NCBI GenBank assembly: GCA_015062635.1
Contig: SUUF01000090.1
Coordinates: forward strand, 1 to 8,238
Length of the DNA stretch: 8,238 nucleotides
Direction: 5' to 3'
DNA from: Coriobacteriaceae bacterium
GTDB lineage: Bacteria > Actinomycetota > Coriobacteriia > Coriobacteriales > Eggerthellaceae
A program made the position numbers and the translations under genes. Shown here in pieces: positions 1 through 6,067 of this stretch (the first letter of the stretch is position 1; each line of letters begins with the position of its first letter). The notes beneath the pieces were generated by a model that was given only the letters and a program-made list of their open reading frames with translations, made no database searches and had not been told where the DNA came from.

Positions 1-41
1 GTCGCCACATGTATGTCCCCGGTCGCCACATGTATGTCCCC
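1..41. repeat. Tandem 21-bp direct repeat, cut by the window edge
   Basis: Two identical 20-base copies lie at 1-20 and 22-41 with a single G between them, giving a period of 21 bases. The first copy is cut by the window border, so more copies may lie to the left. Each unit contains the palindrome ACATGT and ends in GTCCCC. The end of the second unit can also fold with the following bases (GTCCC at 36-40 with GGGAC at 44-48). It lies in non-coding DNA downstream of the HAD phosphatase gene. It resembles the short GC-rich intergenic repeats (REP-like) of many bacterial genomes, but I cannot assign it to a named family. Confidence 0.8.
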
Positions 42-46
42 AAGGG

Positions 47-70
47 ACCGCTGCCGCGTGATGCGGCGGT
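47..70 (-). terminator. GC-rich hairpin downstream of the HAD gene, possible terminator
   Basis: Shortly after the phosphatase stop codon on the minus strand, GCCGC (67-63) pairs with GCGGC (57-53) around a five-base loop. Outer bases 68-70 can add pairing with 47-49 if a small bulge is allowed. There is no T-tract after it, so it is not a classical intrinsic terminator. It may instead act as a transcript-stabilising 3' hairpin, alone or together with the GTCCC/GGGAC hairpin at 36-48. Confidence 0.35.
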
Positions 71-75
71 GATGA

Positions 76-792
76 TTAATCCTCGATGATGGGCCAGCCC
101 TCTTGTTCGGCGGTCTTGTGGAGGCTGTGATCGGGATGCACGGCGGTGGGCTCGTCGGCGGCATAGAGCAGCGGACGGTCGGAATAATGGTCGCTATACG
201 CACGCGCGATACGCCAATTCCCGGCGCCGAACTTCTCGTCGGCGAATCGCTGCAGCCGCGCGAGCTTCTCATCACCCTCCACCGGAAGGCCGTCGACGCG
301 CGCCACGTAGCAACCGTTTTCGTCGACGACCATCGACGTTGCTACCTGGTAATCGACGACGCCGAGTTGCGCCATGCGCTCGACGATGGGTGCGAACGTC
401 GCCGAAACCGTCACGATGACGCATCCGTCGGCGCGGTCCTTCTCGATCTGTTCGAGCAGCACCGGGCGCAGGCGATGCGCGATGCTCGTCTCGTAAAAAT
501 CGCCCAGGTACGCGTCAACCTGCTCCTGCTTCTTGCCTTGGAAGGCACGGAAAACCCGATTGCGCACCCACGCCTCGTTCGGCGGCACGTGCATCTTGTA
601 GGCCAAGCCCCATAAACCGATGGCGAACAGGTTCGGGAAACTGATCGAACGCTCGCGGAAAAGCTTGAACAAGAGGATGACGGGTGACTTGCCGGCAAGC
701 AGCGTTCCGTCGAAATCGTAGACGGCAAGGCGGACGGGCTTGGAATCCGCGTCGCCAGAGTCGTTCGCTATGTGCGGCCCTGAAGCCACCAT
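76..792 (-). CDS. HAD-superfamily hydrolase, subfamily IB (SerB-like phosphatase)
   Basis: This encodes a 238-residue cytoplasmic phosphatase of the haloacid dehalogenase superfamily. All four HAD motifs are visible. Motif I is YDFDGTLL, with nucleophile D26 and acid/base D28. Motif II is the serine of VTVSAT (S130). Motif III is K176 in GDEKL. Motif IV is SDHYSD, with metal-binding D201 and D205. The roughly 90 helical residues between motifs I and II form a C1-type cap, which places it in subfamily IB with SerB-like enzymes. The substrate cannot be told from the sequence; small phosphomonoesters or lipid-linked phosphates are possible. I chose the start at 792 because AAGGGA (802-797) lies just upstream. 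The frame stays open further upstream, but that extension would run back through the terminator and the tRNA. No promoter of its own is visible, so expression may depend on read-through from tRNA-Asp. Confidence 0.88.
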   Translation of the reverse strand: MVASGPHIANDSGDADSKPVRLAVYDFDGTLLAGKSPVILLFKLFRERSISFPNLFAIGLWGLAYKMHVPPNEAWVRNRVFRAFQGKKQEQVDAYLGDFYETSIAHRLRPVLLEQIEKDRADGCVIVTVSATFAPIVERMAQLGVVDYQVATSMVVDENGCYVARVDGLPVEGDEKLARLQRFADEKFGAGNWRIARAYSDHYSDRPLLYAADEPTAVHPDHSLHKTAEQEGWPIIED

Positions 793-808
793 TTCGTCCC
801 TTACTACG

Positions 809-833
809 AAAACGAGGAGCCGATGGCTCCTCG
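809..833 (-). terminator. Intrinsic terminator after tRNA-Asp
   Basis: On the minus strand CGAGGAGCC (833-825) pairs perfectly with GGCTCCTCG (821-813) around the loop ATC, giving a 9-bp stem, followed at once by TTTT (812-809). It starts 11 bases after the CCA end of tRNA-Asp. It would end the tRNA transcript and any read-through from the cell-wall operon. It ends only 16 bases before the start codon of the HAD phosphatase gene. Confidence 0.85.
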
Positions 834-844
834 ATACATTCAAC

Positions 845-921
845 TGGCGGGATGTAAGGGACTTGAACCCTCGACCTCCGACGTGACAGGCCGGCGCTCT
901 AACCAGCTGAGCTAACACCCC
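845..921 (-). tRNA. tRNA-Asp (anticodon GUC), CCA encoded
   Basis: The RC strand folds into a full cloverleaf. The acceptor arm GGGGTGT pairs with ACATCCC (one G-T wobble). The D arm GCTC/GAGC flanks AGCTGGTTA. The anticodon stem CCGGC/GTCGG carries the loop CTGTCAC, with anticodon GTC at 887-885. The T arm GAGGG/CCCTT carries the loop TTCAAGT. The discriminator base is G73 (848), as expected for tRNA-Asp, and the CCA end is encoded at 847-845. It reads GAC/GAU codons. It has its own promoter upstream and a strong terminator downstream. Confidence 0.97.
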
Positions 922-939
922 GCGAATTCAGCGAAATGT

Positions 940-968
940 ATATTAGCGGTAATCGTGACACAGCGCAA
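940..968 (-). promoter_or_regulatory. Sigma70-type promoter of tRNA-Asp
   Basis: On the minus strand a -35 box TTGCGC (968-963) and a -10 box TAATAT (945-940) are separated by exactly 17 bases. Transcription would start around 933, about a dozen bases before the mature tRNA 5' end at 921, leaving a short leader for RNase P removal. It lies in the 65-base gap between the DUF697 gene and the tRNA. Confidence 0.75.
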
Positions 969-986
969 GGGGGAATTTCAAAATTT

Positions 987-2150
987 TTATTTCCCGATGC
1001 GCTCACGAACCGCCCCGACCGCTCGGTCGGCAAGTTTCGCCAGGTCAGCCTGCGAGAAACCCGTGGCATCCCCCGCCGCCGACGCGACCGATGCGATCGT
1101 GGGCATGAGGTTCTTGGATGCATTCGACACCGCCTCCGCGGCCTTCTCGCGGGCCGCGCTCGCCGCGAGCTTCGCGTTCTCGACGATGCTCTTGTCACCC
1201 GAAACGCCCGCCCACGCCGGTGCGCCCTTGATGGCGCTCACGGCGTTCATGGCCGACGCCGCCACATCGGTGCCCGACTCGAAGTACTGGAGCAGCGCAT
1301 GTCCCATGGCAACGGTTCCCACGTAGCCGATGCCGCCCTTCACGACCCAGCCGACACCGGGAACGAGGCCCACGGCCTGACGCGCGACGGTGCGGCACGC
1401 GAACGCCCCGCCGACGATGGCGGCGATCTCCTTGATGCGGCCGAGCGAGAGTTCCTCGCCATAGGCCGCGGCCATCTCGAGCAGCATCTTCACCTGGTTG
1501 AGCGTCATCAGCGGCATGTCGGCGCCGGGAATGATGGCGACGACGCCGATACCGGCGTTCTGGACGGCGGTCTCGTTGACCGACTCGAGCGCGAGCGGCC
1601 GGCGCACGCAGGCGAACGCGTTCGCGAACGCAAGGCGCTTCTCCTTGAACACCTCGACGACCCATGCGCCGAACTGCTCGAACATCGACTTCGCATCGGT
1701 GGAATCGACGATGATCGGCGACGATTCGGCACGGTCGGAAAGCGCGAGGGGCACGGCGGAGGCGTTCGGGGCGATGACGTCGCCCGGCTCGATGAAGTTG
1801 CCGTTGTCCTTGGCGGTACGGCACACGTTCTCGCGGTTCAGCGCGAACACCACGGTGGGCACGCCCATCGTGCGCAGGTCGGAGTACAGCTTTCCGGTTC
1901 GCATGTCCTCGCCTGCCACCAAGACCGCCATATCGGCCGATGCATCGGGAATGGCATGCTGCGGCGGGTAGGTATCGTACAGCACGCTCGCGTTCGAGGC
2001 GTTGGTGCGCGTTGCCGCCATCGCGATGTTCGCGAGGTCGCCCGCAGCCGTCTCGTCGAAGTACACATGCACCCGCACCGGCATCGAGCGCTTCTCCTCG
2101 GCATCGCTCATCGCGTCGAGCACAGCCTTGATATCAACAGGAGAGTTCAT
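987..2150 (-). CDS. DUF697-family protein with a degenerate GTPase-like N-terminal half
   Basis: This encodes a 387-residue protein of unknown function. Residues about 213-292 resemble the DUF697 domain found at the C-terminus of some Era-like GTPases and in YcjF-type membrane proteins. Visible features are LNQVKMLLEMAAAYG, the turn LVPGVGW (262-268) and the hydrophobic stretch to HALLQYFE. The N-terminal half (about 24-170) looks like a Rossmann/G-domain fold: a VRVHVYF strand, then ADMAVLVAG (72-80), then VPTVVFALNREN (97-108). However, there is no GxxxxGK[ST] P-loop, and the G4 position reads NREN instead of NKxD, so GTP binding is doubtful. The C-terminus (320-387) is alanine-rich and probably helical. 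The gene begins at the base after the rodA stop, with an ideal Shine-Dalgarno sequence inside rodA, so it is almost certainly co-translated with the elongation operon. A role in controlling wall synthesis is inference from position only. The gene call is secure; the domain reading is moderately sure. Confidence 0.85.
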   Translation of the reverse strand: MNSPVDIKAVLDAMSDAEEKRSMPVRVHVYFDETAAGDLANIAMAATRTNASNASVLYDTYPPQHAIPDASADMAVLVAGEDMRTGKLYSDLRTMGVPTVVFALNRENVCRTAKDNGNFIEPGDVIAPNASAVPLALSDRAESSPIIVDSTDAKSMFEQFGAWVVEVFKEKRLAFANAFACVRRPLALESVNETAVQNAGIGVVAIIPGADMPLMTLNQVKMLLEMAAAYGEELSLGRIKEIAAIVGGAFACRTVARQAVGLVPGVGWVVKGGIGYVGTVAMGHALLQYFESGTDVAASAMNAVSAIKGAPAWAGVSGDKSIVENAKLAASAAREKAAEAVSNASKNLMPTIASVASAAGDATGFSQADLAKLADRAVGAVRERIGK

Positions 2151-3365
2151 CTACTCGCTCCTCCCTTTTCCGAAGCCAACGCCATTATGCACCCAAACCG
2201 AACCGATAAGGCCCAGACAAATGAAGTTTACTACCATGAACGAGGAACCATAGGAAACGAATGGTAACGGAATGCCGGTGATGGGCATGAGGCCGATATC
2301 CATGCCGATGTTCTCGAGGATCTGGAAGCACCACATGCCCACGATGCACACCACCAGGATGAGCCCGAACAGGCTCTGGCTGTTGCGGGCGATGCGCAGC
2401 GACGAGATGATGAGCCCCAGGTACATCGCGAGCAGCGCGAGTGCGCCCAGGAAGCCGAATTCCTCGGCGAGCACGCAGAACACGAAGTCGGTCGGCGCCT
2501 CGGGAAGGAAGCCGAGCGTCGATTGCGTCGCGTTCATGAACCCCTTGCCCAGCAAGCCTCCCGAGCCCACGGCGATCTTCGCCTGCGTGAGGTTGTAGCC
2601 GTCGCCCGACGTGTCGTAGGTGCTGTCCATGAACACGAGCAGGCGCGCCCGCTGGTAATCCTTCAGAAGGACGTCGCGGCCCATCGCGGCGTCGAGCACC
2701 GGGTCGAGCAGGAACACCGCGACCACCAGCACGACGACCACGCCCACGGTGATGCCCAGGTACTTCGGGCGCGCCCCGCCGATGAGCAGCGCGATGCCGG
2801 CGATGAACAGGTACACGAGGCCGGTGCCGAGGTCGGGCTGCGTCATGATGCAGATGAACGGCACCGACATGAGCCCGAGCGCCTTCAGGTATTCCCGCGG
2901 GTCGTCGAGCTTGCCGCGATACTTCGCCATGATGCAGGCATCCATGAGGATGACCGTGACCTTCGCGAACTCGCCCGGCTGGAAGCGCGCAGGCCCGATG
3001 TGCACCCACGACAGCGCGCCGTTCGACTCGACGCCGAGCAGGGGCAGATGCGGTGACAAGATGAGCACGATGTTCACCACCATGAACACCGTGGCGTAAT
3101 CGCCGAGCTGCCGGAAATCGAAACGCCACAGCAGCACCATCAGGACCGCGCCCACGAGCACGCCCATCAGCTGGCGCGTGAAGTTGTAGTCGGGGTCGTT
3201 CGCCGTGGCGGAAAACGACACGATGAGCCCGTAGACCGTCACGAGCGCGATGCTCACGATGAACGGGATGGGCACGGGGAAATCGCCGCGCTTGCGAATG
3301 CGCGCAGCGCGGTTCATCGCGGCATCGGGACGCCGCATCTGGGAAATCGTCCGCATGCGCGCCAT
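2151..3365 (-). CDS. rodA: RodA, SEDS-family peptidoglycan glycosyltransferase
   Basis: RodA polymerises lipid II into glycan strands for side-wall growth, working as a membrane complex with PBP2. The 404-residue protein has about ten hydrophobic segments after a basic cytoplasmic N-terminus (RIRKRG, 22-27). Family landmarks are GALSWVHIGPARFQPGE (116-132), QPDLGTGLVY (176-185), GFLPEAPTDFVF (285-296) with the conserved and probably catalytic aspartate D293, and the C-terminal PITGIPLPFVSYGSS (361-375). The last is a hallmark of RodA/FtsW/SpoVE. The usual QPSE is QPGE here (129-132). I call RodA rather than FtsW because the gene is fused to the mre-mrdA operon. The start at 3365 overlaps the mrdA stop by one base (TAATG), and AGAGGA lies 7 bases upstream (3378-3373). 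The length is typical for the family. Confidence 0.95.
   Translation of the reverse strand: MARMRTISQMRRPDAAMNRAARIRKRGDFPVPIPFIVSIALVTVYGLIVSFSATANDPDYNFTRQLMGVLVGAVLMVLLWRFDFRQLGDYATVFMVVNIVLILSPHLPLLGVESNGALSWVHIGPARFQPGEFAKVTVILMDACIMAKYRGKLDDPREYLKALGLMSVPFICIMTQPDLGTGLVYLFIAGIALLIGGARPKYLGITVGVVVVLVVAVFLLDPVLDAAMGRDVLLKDYQRARLLVFMDSTYDTSGDGYNLTQAKIAVGSGGLLGKGFMNATQSTLGFLPEAPTDFVFCVLAEEFGFLGALALLAMYLGLIISSLRIARNSQSLFGLILVVCIVGMWCFQILENIGMDIGLMPITGIPLPFVSYGSSFMVVNFICLGLIGSVWVHNGVGFGKGRSE
2158..2165 (-). promoter_or_regulatory. Strong ribosome binding site of the DUF697 gene, inside rodA
   Basis: GGGAGGAG on the minus strand (2165-2158) lies 7 bases before the ATG at 2150, within the last codons of rodA. 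It fixes the start codon and indicates strong translation coupled to rodA. Confidence 0.8.
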
Positions 3366-5515
3366 TAGTCGGTCCTCTCGGTATTACCGCCCGAGCCCCC
3401 GGCATCCGAAGCGACCGAATAGTCGGCCGAAATGCGGGAGGTGTCGGCGGTGAGCTTGCCGTCAGCGTAATCGAGCGCCGCCTGCATCACGGTGGCCGAG
3501 GCGATCGCAGCCGACTGCGCGCCGGCGCCGCCTTCCTCGATGATGCACGCGACGACGTATTTCGGCTTGTCATAGGGCCCGAACACGGCGAACACGCCCT
3601 GGTCGCGCTTGCCCGCGACTTCGGCGGTACCGGTCTTGCAGGCCACGTTCATGTCGAGGAACAGCTGCGAGACATCGCCTTCCGCGGCCAGCCGCTTCAT
3701 GCCCGCCGTCAGCAGCTTCACGTTTTCGGCCGGAATGTCGATCTCGCGGTCGATGCCGCCCTCCTCCTTGATGACGGTGTCGCCATCGGAGTTCTTCACC
3801 TCGCGCAAGAGGTGCGGTTTCACGACCTTGCCGCCGCTTGCAACCGCCGCATACGAGACGGCGAGCTGCATGCAGGTTCCCAGCACATAGCCCTGGCCGA
3901 TGACCATGTTCGACATGTCGCCGGGCATCCATTGGGCTTCTTCGGGCTCGTCCTTGAAGTATTCGGCCTTCCATTCGGGCGTCGGAATGCGCCCGACCGC
4001 CTCGCCGGCGAGGTCGATGCCGGTTGCCGCCTCGTATCCGAACTGCTTGATGTAGTCCTGCATGGCCGAATCGCCGATACGGCCGCGGTCGTCCCAGAAC
4101 GCCTTCGCTATCTCGTAGAACGCGATGTCGCACGACTCGTAGATGGCCGTCTCGAAGTCGATGTTGCCATGGCCGTACAGGTTCCAGCAGCTCTGCGGGT
4201 AATCCTCGCCGAACCCGGTCCACGTGCCCTGGCAATCCCAGGTCTTCTTGTTGTTCACGAACCCGTAGTTCATGCCCGCGAGTCCCGTGAACGCCTTGAA
4301 CGTCGAGGCCATCGGGTAAGTGCCCGCGATGGCGCGGTTCATCAGCGGGTAGCGGCTCTTCTCGGTGTTGAAGCGCTCCCACACTTCCTGCGAGATGCCG
4401 CCGACGAACTTGCCGGGATCGAAAGTCGGGTAGCTTGCCATCGCGATGACCTCGCCGTTCGTCACGTCGAGGCACACGATGGAACCGGCCGTGCCGATGC
4501 CGCGCCCGATGACGTCCTTCGGCGCGATGAGGTCGTGCAGGGCCTGGTCGGCCGCATGCTGCACGCCGGTGCGGATCGTCAGGTACACGTCGCTGCCGCG
4601 CGTGGCCTCGGTCTCGCTCACGACCTGCTTCACCGAGCCGCCCGAGTCGACGATGAGCGTGCGCACGCCGTGGTCGCCCGCGAGCAGGGCGTCATACGAT
4701 TCCTCGACGCCCGCCTGGCCGACGAAGTCGCCCGACGAGAGCGCGCGGCCTTGCGCGACGTTCTTCAGCTGCTCCTCGGTGACGGTGCCGGTGTAACCCA
4801 GCAGGTGCGCGGCGAGCGCGCCCATCGGGTAATTGCGTTCGGTGCGCGTCTGCGTGATGACGCCGGGGAACGCCTCGGGGTGCTCCATGATGTAGGCGGC
4901 ATCGCGCAGCGAGGCGTCGCTCACCACGACGCGCTGGCTCTGCGCGCCGTTCGAGGTGTCCTGGATGCGCTGGCGCACGATGTTGTACGGCAAGCCGAGG
5001 AGCACGGAAAGGCGCTTGACCACATCGCGGTCGTCGGCCACGGCGCCCTCGGCCAGGATGGTCAGGATGTTGCGGTTGTTCACCAGCTCGATGCCATCGG
5101 CGTCGTAGATGATGCCGCGCGGCGCCGGCGTGCTCACCGTCGTGTACAGGTTCTCCTGCGCATCGCGCCCGTAGCGCCCGCCCTCCAGGATCTGCAGCGT
5201 CCAGAGCTTCACCGAAAGCGAGCCGAAGATGGCCGCCACCAAGACGCCGATCGCCACGAAACGGGAGTTCATCGTCGTGCCGGCGGTCACCGGACGGCCA
5301 TCGCCCGCGACGCCCTTCGAGCCGCCCGACGCGAAGATCGACGAGCGTCCCCCATCGTCGACGCCGACGGTGTCGATGGATGCGATATCGGGCTTTCCCT
5401 TGGCTTCCGATTTATCCTGCCAGGGCAATGCACCCGAACGGTACCGGATGAACACGAACACGCCCGCGGCGATTACCGCGATGGTGACGATGAAGGCAAG
5501 CAGCGCTTCGACCAT
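3365..5515 (-). CDS. mrdA: Penicillin-binding protein 2 (MrdA), elongation transpeptidase
   Basis: This class B penicillin-binding protein cross-links the glycan strands made by RodA; its catalytic part lies outside the membrane. The protein has 716 residues. The pedestal begins with the family signature APRGIIYDADG (131-141). The transpeptidase motifs are S404-T-F-K407 (nucleophile S404), S461-C-D463 (SxN/SxD motif) and K627-T-G-T-A-E. A C-terminal Ser/Gly/Ala-rich tail follows about residue 686. The N-terminus is unusual: a first hydrophobic segment (5-23), a roughly 58-residue polar linker, then the expected membrane anchor (85-108). The internal ATG at residue 82 (5272) would give a conventional protein, but no Shine-Dalgarno precedes it. 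AGGGG lies 7 bases before the ATG at 5515, so I favour the long form. The gene follows mreD by 10 bases and overlaps rodA by one base. Confidence 0.95.
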   Translation of the reverse strand: MVEALLAFIVTIAVIAAGVFVFIRYRSGALPWQDKSEAKGKPDIASIDTVGVDDGGRSSIFASGGSKGVAGDGRPVTAGTTMNSRFVAIGVLVAAIFGSLSVKLWTLQILEGGRYGRDAQENLYTTVSTPAPRGIIYDADGIELVNNRNILTILAEGAVADDRDVVKRLSVLLGLPYNIVRQRIQDTSNGAQSQRVVVSDASLRDAAYIMEHPEAFPGVITQTRTERNYPMGALAAHLLGYTGTVTEEQLKNVAQGRALSSGDFVGQAGVEESYDALLAGDHGVRTLIVDSGGSVKQVVSETEATRGSDVYLTIRTGVQHAADQALHDLIAPKDVIGRGIGTAGSIVCLDVTNGEVIAMASYPTFDPGKFVGGISQEVWERFNTEKSRYPLMNRAIAGTYPMASTFKAFTGLAGMNYGFVNNKKTWDCQGTWTGFGEDYPQSCWNLYGHGNIDFETAIYESCDIAFYEIAKAFWDDRGRIGDSAMQDYIKQFGYEAATGIDLAGEAVGRIPTPEWKAEYFKDEPEEAQWMPGDMSNMVIGQGYVLGTCMQLAVSYAAVASGGKVVKPHLLREVKNSDGDTVIKEEGGIDREIDIPAENVKLLTAGMKRLAAEGDVSQLFLDMNVACKTGTAEVAGKRDQGVFAVFGPYDKPKYVVACIIEEGGAGAQSAAIASATVMQAALDYADGKLTADTSRISADYSVASDAGGSGGNTERTD

Positions 5516-5522
5516 GGACGGG

Positions 5523-5527
5523 CCCCT
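5523..5527 (-). promoter_or_regulatory. Ribosome binding site supporting the long form of PBP2
   Basis: AGGGG (5527-5523, minus strand) overlaps the mreD stop codon and lies 7 bases before the ATG at 5515. The alternative start at 5272 is preceded by a C/G-rich stretch without any AGG or GGAG, so this site decides the start choice. Confidence 0.6.
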
Positions 5528-6056
5528 AGTTGAACCGTATGTTCTGCATGGTCATGCCGCTGCTGCCACCCGAGCTGCGCCCGCCGCCGAAGCGGAAGCC
5601 GACCAGGTACACGATGAAGGTGATGACGGCGTCGTAGATGGCGCAGGGTATCGCGACATGCGCGAGCCCGTCGATGAAGCCGAGAATGCCGAATACGGCG
5701 AGGAAGATGCAGAACAGCACCTGCATCACCAGGATGCCGGCGAAGATGAGCAGCGCGGCCATGAAGGGGTTCTCGTTGCCCACCGCCTCGACGATCATCG
5801 GAAGCGCGAACGAGCACACGAGCAGGCAAAACGCCGTGGACCCGACCGGCGACTGGCCGACGAGGTCGGCGACGATGCCCATCACGAACGCGAACACGTA
5901 GTGACGTTCGTCGGGAAACAGAACCATCACGGCGAAGGCGGCCACGACGATGAAGCTCGGCATGGCGTCGCCGAACGTGAGCGCAGGCGCAAGCAGCAAC
6001 TGCAAGATTGCAGCCACGACGCCGACGATGGCGAGCATTGTCCGATCAGCGCTCAT
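5526..6056 (-). CDS. mreD: MreD, rod-shape membrane protein
   Basis: MreD is a small integral membrane protein that bridges MreB/MreC to the PBP2-RodA synthase. The 176-residue protein is almost wholly hydrophobic, with about five or six membrane segments (roughly 7-25, 33-48, 52-66, 75-93, 98-123 and 131-154). The family-like motif GIVADLVGQSPVG lies at 60-72. It ends in a Gly/Ser/Arg tail (157-176). Sequence conservation in MreD is low, so the call rests on hydropathy, length, this motif and its place between mreC and mrdA. It starts 11 bases after the mreC stop, with GGGGA a few bases upstream. Confidence 0.93.
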   Translation of the reverse strand: MSADRTMLAIVGVVAAILQLLLAPALTFGDAMPSFIVVAAFAVMVLFPDERHYVFAFVMGIVADLVGQSPVGSTAFCLLVCSFALPMIVEAVGNENPFMAALLIFAGILVMQVLFCIFLAVFGILGFIDGLAHVAIPCAIYDAVITFIVYLVGFRFGGGRSSGGSSGMTMQNIRFN

Positions 6057-6067
6057 GGTGTTCCCCG

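Noticed and set aside
793..918. N-terminal extension of the HAD phosphatase by 42 residues
   Set aside because: The extra codons would be read from inside tRNA-Asp and its terminator. The start at 792 has a ribosome binding site and gives a normal family length.
845..921. tRNA gene as an integration site for a mobile element
   Set aside because: No integrase gene and no repeat of the tRNA 3' end is visible in the window, and flanking genes are housekeeping.
849..923. Alternative reading of the tRNA with an acceptor arm starting GCGGGGT and discriminator C
   Set aside because: It displaces the conserved T8-A9 and shifts the D arm. The register starting GGGGTGT at 921 fits all arms and leaves G73 followed by an encoded CCA.
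936..2267. Long plus-strand open frame of 443 codons opposite the DUF697 gene
   Set aside because: Its product is rich in Arg, His, Gly and Asp with no recognisable domain, as expected for the complement of a GC-rich gene. It also runs over the end of rodA, and the opposite strand holds the supported gene.
3812..5533. Plus-strand open frame of 573 codons opposite mrdA
   Set aside because: Low-complexity His/Arg/Ala composition, no motif, and complete overlap with the clear PBP2 gene.
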